Assembly (NCBI RefSeq): GCF_025370875.1
Contig: NZ_JAMXFD010000032.1
Span: 1-60,391, forward strand
Direction: 5' to 3'
From: Laspinema palackyanum D2c
Lineage (GTDB): Bacteria; Cyanobacteriota; Cyanobacteriia; Cyanobacteriales; Laspinemataceae
DNA: 60,391 nt
Part shown: positions 56,309-60,391 of the stretch, piece by piece
Layout of the letters: each line of letters opens with the position of its first letter
How positions within the stretch are numbered: the stretch's first letter is position 1
Notes under the pieces: model-generated
Databases searched by the model: none
What the model saw: the letters and a program-made list of their open reading frames with translations, nothing else
What the model was told of the DNA's origin: nothing
Made by a program: the position numbers and the translations under genes

Positions 56309-57910
56309 ATGAGTTTTGCGGTTTACAACGAAACTTTTTACTTGGCGAATAATCTGGATGTTAAACAAGCGGTTAATGCCGGAATCTTTACATCCGGGCT
56401 GAGCCACTTCCAAATATTTGGTTTGGGGGAAGGAAGAGTCCAAGTTTCTCAATTTTATGACGAAGCGACTTATTTGCGGAACAATCCGGATGTCGCAGCG
56501 GCGGTGAGTAATCGAACGCTAACTTCTGGCTTGCAACATTTCATTCTATTAGGGGAAGCAGAAGGACGGGTGAATATTTCCCCGCTGTGGAACGAAAGCA
56601 CTTATTTATCCGTAAACTCTGATGTAGCCGGGGCGGTGAATAGTGGACTTTTGGCCTCGGGATTGCAACACTTTCTGGCCCTGGGACAAGCCGAAGGACG
56701 TCCAGGCGGACCCAGCAGCATTTCCTTGACCCCTGCCGGGTTTAATGAATCCGCTTATTTAGCCATAAATGCCGATGTCCGAACCGCCGTGGAGTCGGGG
56801 GTACTCAGTTCAGGATTAGCGCACTATCAAAGTTTTGGACAATTTGAACCGAATCGGGCTGGGGTTTTCCTAGGTACCCCTGGCAGTGATACGATTAATT
56901 CTTTTGGACAAGCTACTGGCATTATCGGCGTGGGACTTTCTAATATTACCCCCTTGGGGATTGGTGGACTGGATGGAAATCCCACCAGTTTAGGAGGGGG
57001 AGAAATCGACAGTTTAATTGGAGGAACGGGAGTCGATATTTTTAATCTGGGATTCGGGATTACTCCGTTAAAACCCACCCCACAGAAATTGTATGTGGGA
57101 CAGGGAAATTTGGACTACGCCCTGATTAAAAACTTTCAGATAGAGAAAGATTTAATTCTGCTGGCGGGGGAACCGAGGGAGTATCGGTTTGATGCCGCTA
57201 ATGGAAATTTCCTAATCTCTACCGCAGGGGGTGATGTAGTCGGAATTGTAGAAGGAGTCACCAATCTGCAAATTAGAAATATCTTTAATGATGGCACTTT
57301 TATACTATCCGGTGGAGGAGGGTCCTTAATCACCGAAGTTCCGGGTTTCAACGATAGGGTTTATTTAGCCGTAAACCGGGATGTAGCCTCGGCAGTTGCA
57401 GCCGGAGTTTTCTCCTCTGGATTAGCCCATTATCAACAATTTGGCCAGAATGAAGGCCGATTTGGGGTGTTTACCGGGTCCAATGCCAACGATGAAATTA
57501 CCGGATTTGGTCAGAATACAAGTCTGGTGGGAGTCGGATTAACGGTGGTGGCGGATTCGCCCAACCAAGATGTCCTGATTACCAGTCAGGGAACGGGTCA
57601 GATTGATGTATTGATCGGCAGTTCTGGGGCTGATACATTTGTTTTGGGGACGGGGATTAGCTTTGCGAATTCGGTGATTCAACCATTCTATATCGGGAAT
57701 GGAAATGAAGATTATGCCTTGATTCGCAACTTTGAACCTGGAAAGGATCAGATTCAGTTAGGGGGGAATCCAGAGGAATATACTTTCCAAGCAGCCAATG
57801 GCAATTTAAACATTTTCCGCAATCCGGGGGATTTAGTCGGAATTGTCGAAGGGGTGACTAATATCGGGGTAACGCAAACGTTTACGACGGGACGATTCTT
57901 GATGAGTTAA
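56309..57910 (+). CDS. Repeat protein with YLxxNxDV and RTX-like blocks
   Basis: The 533-residue protein has five copies of a roughly 38-residue repeat, YLxxNxDVxxAVxxGxxxSGLxHFxxxGxxEGR (about residues 5-38, 50-84, 95-130, 146-182 and 346-383). The fourth and fifth copies are each followed by a related block of about 150 residues with RTX-like acidic/Gly motifs (GGTGVDIFNLG and SSGADTFVLG) and VVGIVEGVTN or DLVGIVEGVTN. So the C-terminal two-thirds is a large internal duplication. It has no N-terminal signal peptide, and secretion by a type I system is possible. The function is unknown. The repeat is seen in large cyanobacterial surface proteins. Confidence 0.8.
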   Translation: MSFAVYNETFYLANNLDVKQAVNAGIFTSGLSHFQIFGLGEGRVQVSQFYDEATYLRNNPDVAAAVSNRTLTSGLQHFILLGEAEGRVNISPLWNESTYLSVNSDVAGAVNSGLLASGLQHFLALGQAEGRPGGPSSISLTPAGFNESAYLAINADVRTAVESGVLSSGLAHYQSFGQFEPNRAGVFLGTPGSDTINSFGQATGIIGVGLSNITPLGIGGLDGNPTSLGGGEIDSLIGGTGVDIFNLGFGITPLKPTPQKLYVGQGNLDYALIKNFQIEKDLILLAGEPREYRFDAANGNFLISTAGGDVVGIVEGVTNLQIRNIFNDGTFILSGGGGSLITEVPGFNDRVYLAVNRDVASAVAAGVFSSGLAHYQQFGQNEGRFGVFTGSNANDEITGFGQNTSLVGVGLTVVADSPNQDVLITSQGTGQIDVLIGSSGADTFVLGTGISFANSVIQPFYIGNGNEDYALIRNFEPGKDQIQLGGNPEEYTFQAANGNLNIFRNPGDLVGIVEGVTNIGVTQTFTTGRFLMS

Positions 57911-57947
57911 ACTGACACCAGGGGTCGGTATCGGTTGTGCTGACGAA

Positions 57948-57975
57948 AAACCGGATGGAGATTGCCATCCGGTTT
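57948..57975. terminator. Hairpin between convergent genes
   Basis: The stem AAACCGGATGG (57948-57958) pairs with CCATCCGGTTT (57965-57975). It lies between the end of the repeat-protein gene and the end of the ankyrin gene and could serve both; the T-tract is weak. Confidence 0.6.
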
Positions 57976-57995
57976 GGGTTTAGGGAGGATTCCAG

Positions 57996-58472
57996 TTAGG
58001 TGCGATCGCGCGCTTGTTTAATCAGTTCCACAATCTTGGGATGACCTTCCTCTGCCGCCCAAACCAACGCCGTCCATTTATTGCGGTCCTGCGCCCGAAT
58101 ATCTGCACCGCGATCGATTAAACATTGTACCACATCTCCCTGTCCATTTCCGGCAGCCGTAATTAAAGCCGTCACCCCAAACTCACTTTGAGCATTGATA
58201 TCTGCACCTGCGGCAATTAATGCCTTGACCACCTCCAGTTTACCCGAACCGGATGCACTCATCAACGCCGTCCATCCGTCATTATCGGCATTGTTAGCAT
58301 CGGCACCGGCATCGAGTAATAATTGTACCAGTTCCAGATTACCAGCCTCCGCAGCAGCGGTTAATGCCGTTAATCCATCAGCATCTTTTTCATTGACATC
58401 CGCATTTCCCTGGAGTAACGCCTCCACCGAGGATTTTTCTCCAGTTTTAATCGCCTCGATTAACTCAGTCAT
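57996..58472 (-). CDS. Ankyrin-repeat protein
   Basis: The 158-residue protein consists almost entirely of four ankyrin repeats (DADGLTALTAAAEAGNLELV, DGWTALMSASGSGKLEVV, FGVTALITAAGNGQGDVV, NKWTALVWAAEEGHPKIV). It is a protein-interaction module without other domains or a signal peptide. It stands alone and is divergent from the LpxB-related gene. Confidence 0.92.
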   Translation of the reverse strand: MTELIEAIKTGEKSSVEALLQGNADVNEKDADGLTALTAAAEAGNLELVQLLLDAGADANNADNDGWTALMSASGSGKLEVVKALIAAGADINAQSEFGVTALITAAGNGQGDVVQCLIDRGADIRAQDRNKWTALVWAAEEGHPKIVELIKQARDRT

Positions 58473-58571
58473 CCCTGATCTCCTCTGTGATTATAAGGTG
58501 ATTAACTACCCACAACGTCTGATATTCTATCGAGAATCTAAACCCTAAACTTTAAACTGTAAATCTTGCTC

Positions 58572-59846
58572 ATGACAGCGATCGATATTGTAATTTTGTC
58601 GAATGGTCCTGGAGAATTAGCCACCTGGGTGCGTCCCGTGGTTCGCGCCTTGGCACAACAACTGGGCGATCGCACAGAAGAGGTGCGGATTTCCTTGGTT
58701 CTGTCCCCTTGCCCCCATGCTACAGGAAAAGAAGCCGCGATCGCCCGGTCCTATCCAGAAATTGACCGAGTACAAGAGGCAGAACACTTTTGGCCCTTTT
58801 TAATTAGGGGAAAAACTGCCGAAAATTGGGACTGGCGAGAAAAAGGGGTAGTTCTGTTCCTCGGAGGTGACCAATTTTTTACCCTCATCCTCGGCAAGCG
58901 CTTGGGTTATCGGACTGTTATCTATGCCGAACGGGAAGCGCGATGGCAACCCTGGATTAATCGTTTTGCCGTGATGAATGGTCAGGTGCAACCCCAGGAT
59001 TCTCAGAAATATGGCCATAAATTTACCATTGTCGGGGATTTAATTGCCGATGTTGCTCAAGATTGGGGAAACCAAGACGAGGAAAGAGGAGAATGGGGGG
59101 AGGCAGAGGAACTGATTGGACTGCTGCCTGGGTCGAAACCTGCCAAACTGATGCAGGGAGTTCCCTTGTGTCTGGCGATCGCTGAATGTATCCATCAAGT
59201 GCGACCCCAGACTCAATTTGTGATACCCGTTGCGCCAACCTTAGAGATAGAAACCCTAGCACAATTTGCCAATCCGCAGGAGAATCCTATCCTCAAATTA
59301 GTCAAGGGTACTCCTGGGGAGTTAAAACTAGAAGATAACAACAGGATGGCGTATTTGGAAACCGCCAGTGGATTGAGAGTGGAACTTTGGAGGCGATCGC
59401 CCGCTTATGACCTCCTCTCCCAATGTACCCTCTGCCTCACCACCGTTGGTGCCAACACTGCCGAACTCGGTTCCCTCGGCATCCCCATGATCATCCTCTT
59501 ACCCACCCAACAACTAGACGCCATGCGCGCCTGGGATGGATTACCCGGAATCTTAGCCAACTTACCTTTATTCGGCACAATCTTTGCCAAACTAATTAAC
59601 AGCCTCGTCTTACGTCAAGGCAAACTCTTTGCATGGCCCAACATTTGGGCAAACGCAGAAATTGTCCCCGAACTCGTCGGAAAATTGCAACCCCAACAAG
59701 TCGCTGCGATCGTCTTAGATTGGTTAGAAAACCCCGAGAAATTACAACTCATCCGAGATAAATTACACGCAGTCCGAGGACAACCCGGTGCCGCCCATCA
59801 CATCGCTCACATTACCCTAGAAGAAATACAAGCCCAATTAAATTAA
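58572..59846 (+). CDS. Lipid-A-disaccharide synthase-related protein
   Basis: The protein of about 424 residues has the glycosyltransferase-B style layout of LpxB relatives: an N-terminal NGPGELATWVRPVVRAL, a central FTIVGDLIADVAQDW, and the nucleotide-sugar region GLLPGSKPAKLMQGVPL with TTVGANTAELGSLGIPMIILLPTQ. It fits the cyanobacterial lipid-A-disaccharide synthase-related family rather than canonical LpxB, so the reaction is uncertain. I take the ATG at 58572; the TTG two codons upstream is less likely. Confidence 0.85.
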   Translation: MTAIDIVILSNGPGELATWVRPVVRALAQQLGDRTEEVRISLVLSPCPHATGKEAAIARSYPEIDRVQEAEHFWPFLIRGKTAENWDWREKGVVLFLGGDQFFTLILGKRLGYRTVIYAEREARWQPWINRFAVMNGQVQPQDSQKYGHKFTIVGDLIADVAQDWGNQDEERGEWGEAEELIGLLPGSKPAKLMQGVPLCLAIAECIHQVRPQTQFVIPVAPTLEIETLAQFANPQENPILKLVKGTPGELKLEDNNRMAYLETASGLRVELWRRSPAYDLLSQCTLCLTTVGANTAELGSLGIPMIILLPTQQLDAMRAWDGLPGILANLPLFGTIFAKLINSLVLRQGKLFAWPNIWANAEIVPELVGKLQPQQVAAIVLDWLENPEKLQLIRDKLHAVRGQPGAAHHIAHITLEEIQAQLN

Positions 59847-60017
59847 CCCACACCCTATCGGGGCAATTCCCAACTTGCCCCCTATTTTTCAACCCCAAAA
59901 TAGGCTTAAAACCATCTCCAAATTTTTATGAAAATATAACAAAAACCCTAGCCACTCCTTTAATTTTTTTTGTATAATAAAATAACATTCGCTTCAAAAT
60001 CATCAGGAGGAATCAGG

Positions 60018-60344
60018 GTGAATACCCCTAACGCCAACTATGACCAAACTTGGAAAGAAGCCTTAGAAGACTATCTCGAACCCTTCATGGCCTTCTTTTT
60101 CCCAGAAGTTCATAATCTCATTGATTGGAGCCGAGGATACGAATCCTTGGACAAAGAACTGCAACAAATTACCCCCACCGCAACCAGTGGAGAAAGAGAA
60201 GCAGATAAACTCTTCAAAGTCTGGCAAAAAAATGGAGAATCAGCCTATATTTTGATTCATATCGAAGTCCAGAGTCAAGAAGAGTCAGTTTTTCCCGAAC
60301 GGATGTACATCTACCTTACGGTTCGCTCATTTTTAAAAAAGTAA
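60018..60344 (+). pseudogene. Truncated Rpn-family (PDDEXK) nuclease
   Basis: The start is GTG at 60018 with AGGAGG at 60005-60010. The N-terminus YDQTWKEALEDYLEPFMAFFFPE, then WSRGYESLDKELQQI and ILIHIEVQSQEESVFPERMYIY, is the usual opening of the Rpn/DUF4351 group (recombination-promoting nucleases, PD-(D/E)XK fold). The family normally continues for another 150-200 residues, but here it breaks into LTVRSFLKK and a stop. It is a truncated or frame-shifted copy. Confidence 0.75.
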
Positions 60345-60349
60345 AAAAG

Positions 60350-60391
60350 ATGGCAATTAAATTGGATTTTGATGACAAAAAAACAAAAGAG
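60350..60391 (+). CDS. Start of a frame running off the window
   Basis: An ATG five bases after the Rpn stop opens a frame (MAIKLDFDDKKTKE) that is cut by the window end. It could be a new gene or a restart of the Rpn coding sequence. Too short to identify. Confidence 0.3.
   Translation, partial: MAIKLDFDDKKTKE

Overview
The window looks like chromosomal DNA of a filamentous, Oscillatoria/Laspinema-type cyanobacterium. The evidence is the very dense HIP1 octamer (GCGATCGC and degenerate forms, in genes and gaps alike), the chlorophyll-pathway gene chlH, the typically cyanobacterial arrangement tig-clpP-clpX divergent from asd-dapA-rnj, and the many PAS/GAF, TPR, WD40 and ankyrin proteins. 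The species call is an inference; no rRNA is present.

Layout. 1-2.6 kb: an AT-rich, probably acquired DUF262/DUF1524 (GmrSD-like) gene with repeat-like and attC-like boundaries. 2.6-7.4 kb (minus strand): DUF2254 membrane protein, PPK2 kinase and a front-end type desaturase, then decayed material (a PPK2 remnant, a CopB-type ATPase tail, an orphan MerR-type promoter). 7.6-10.2 kb: an SLC13 permease, a Usp-like protein and APS kinase, probably a sulfate uptake and activation group. 10.8-21.5 kb: a complete Wsp-type chemosensory cluster (CheW, CheR-TPR, MCP, Cys-rich CheW, CheA-REC, CheB). It is followed by a protein with a WspR-like receiver joined to a histidine kinase instead of a GGDEF domain. 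A pair of inverted MITE-like elements brackets the first three genes.

22-33 kb: acetolactate synthase with a zinc-ribbon tail, TPR protein, 2x[4Fe-4S] ferredoxin, large PAS/GAF histidine kinase, a J-domain/TPR protein overlapping hisZ, inositol-phosphatase-family enzyme, nuclease-like lipoprotein and 2Fe-2S ferredoxin. 33.5-38.6 kb: tRNA-Ser(GGA), a coiled-coil/EamA transporter fusion, PiT phosphate transporter and alpha/beta hydrolase. 38.7-47.7 kb: the clpX-clpP-tig and asd-dapA-rnj blocks (protein quality control, lysine/threonine precursor synthesis, RNA processing). 47.7-51.7 kb: transposase remnant, WD40 protein, and a small HicB/PIN/hypothetical cassette lying between chlH and a 61-bp duplicate of the chlH 3' end. 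51.7-60.4 kb: chlH, a surface/RTX-like repeat protein, an ankyrin protein, an LpxB-related protein and a truncated Rpn-family gene at the edge.

The most interesting items are the Wsp cluster with a kinase output, the gene cassette at the chlH 3' end, and the possible gene-cassette nature of the DUF262 gene. All functional statements come from reading the sequence; no database search was run.
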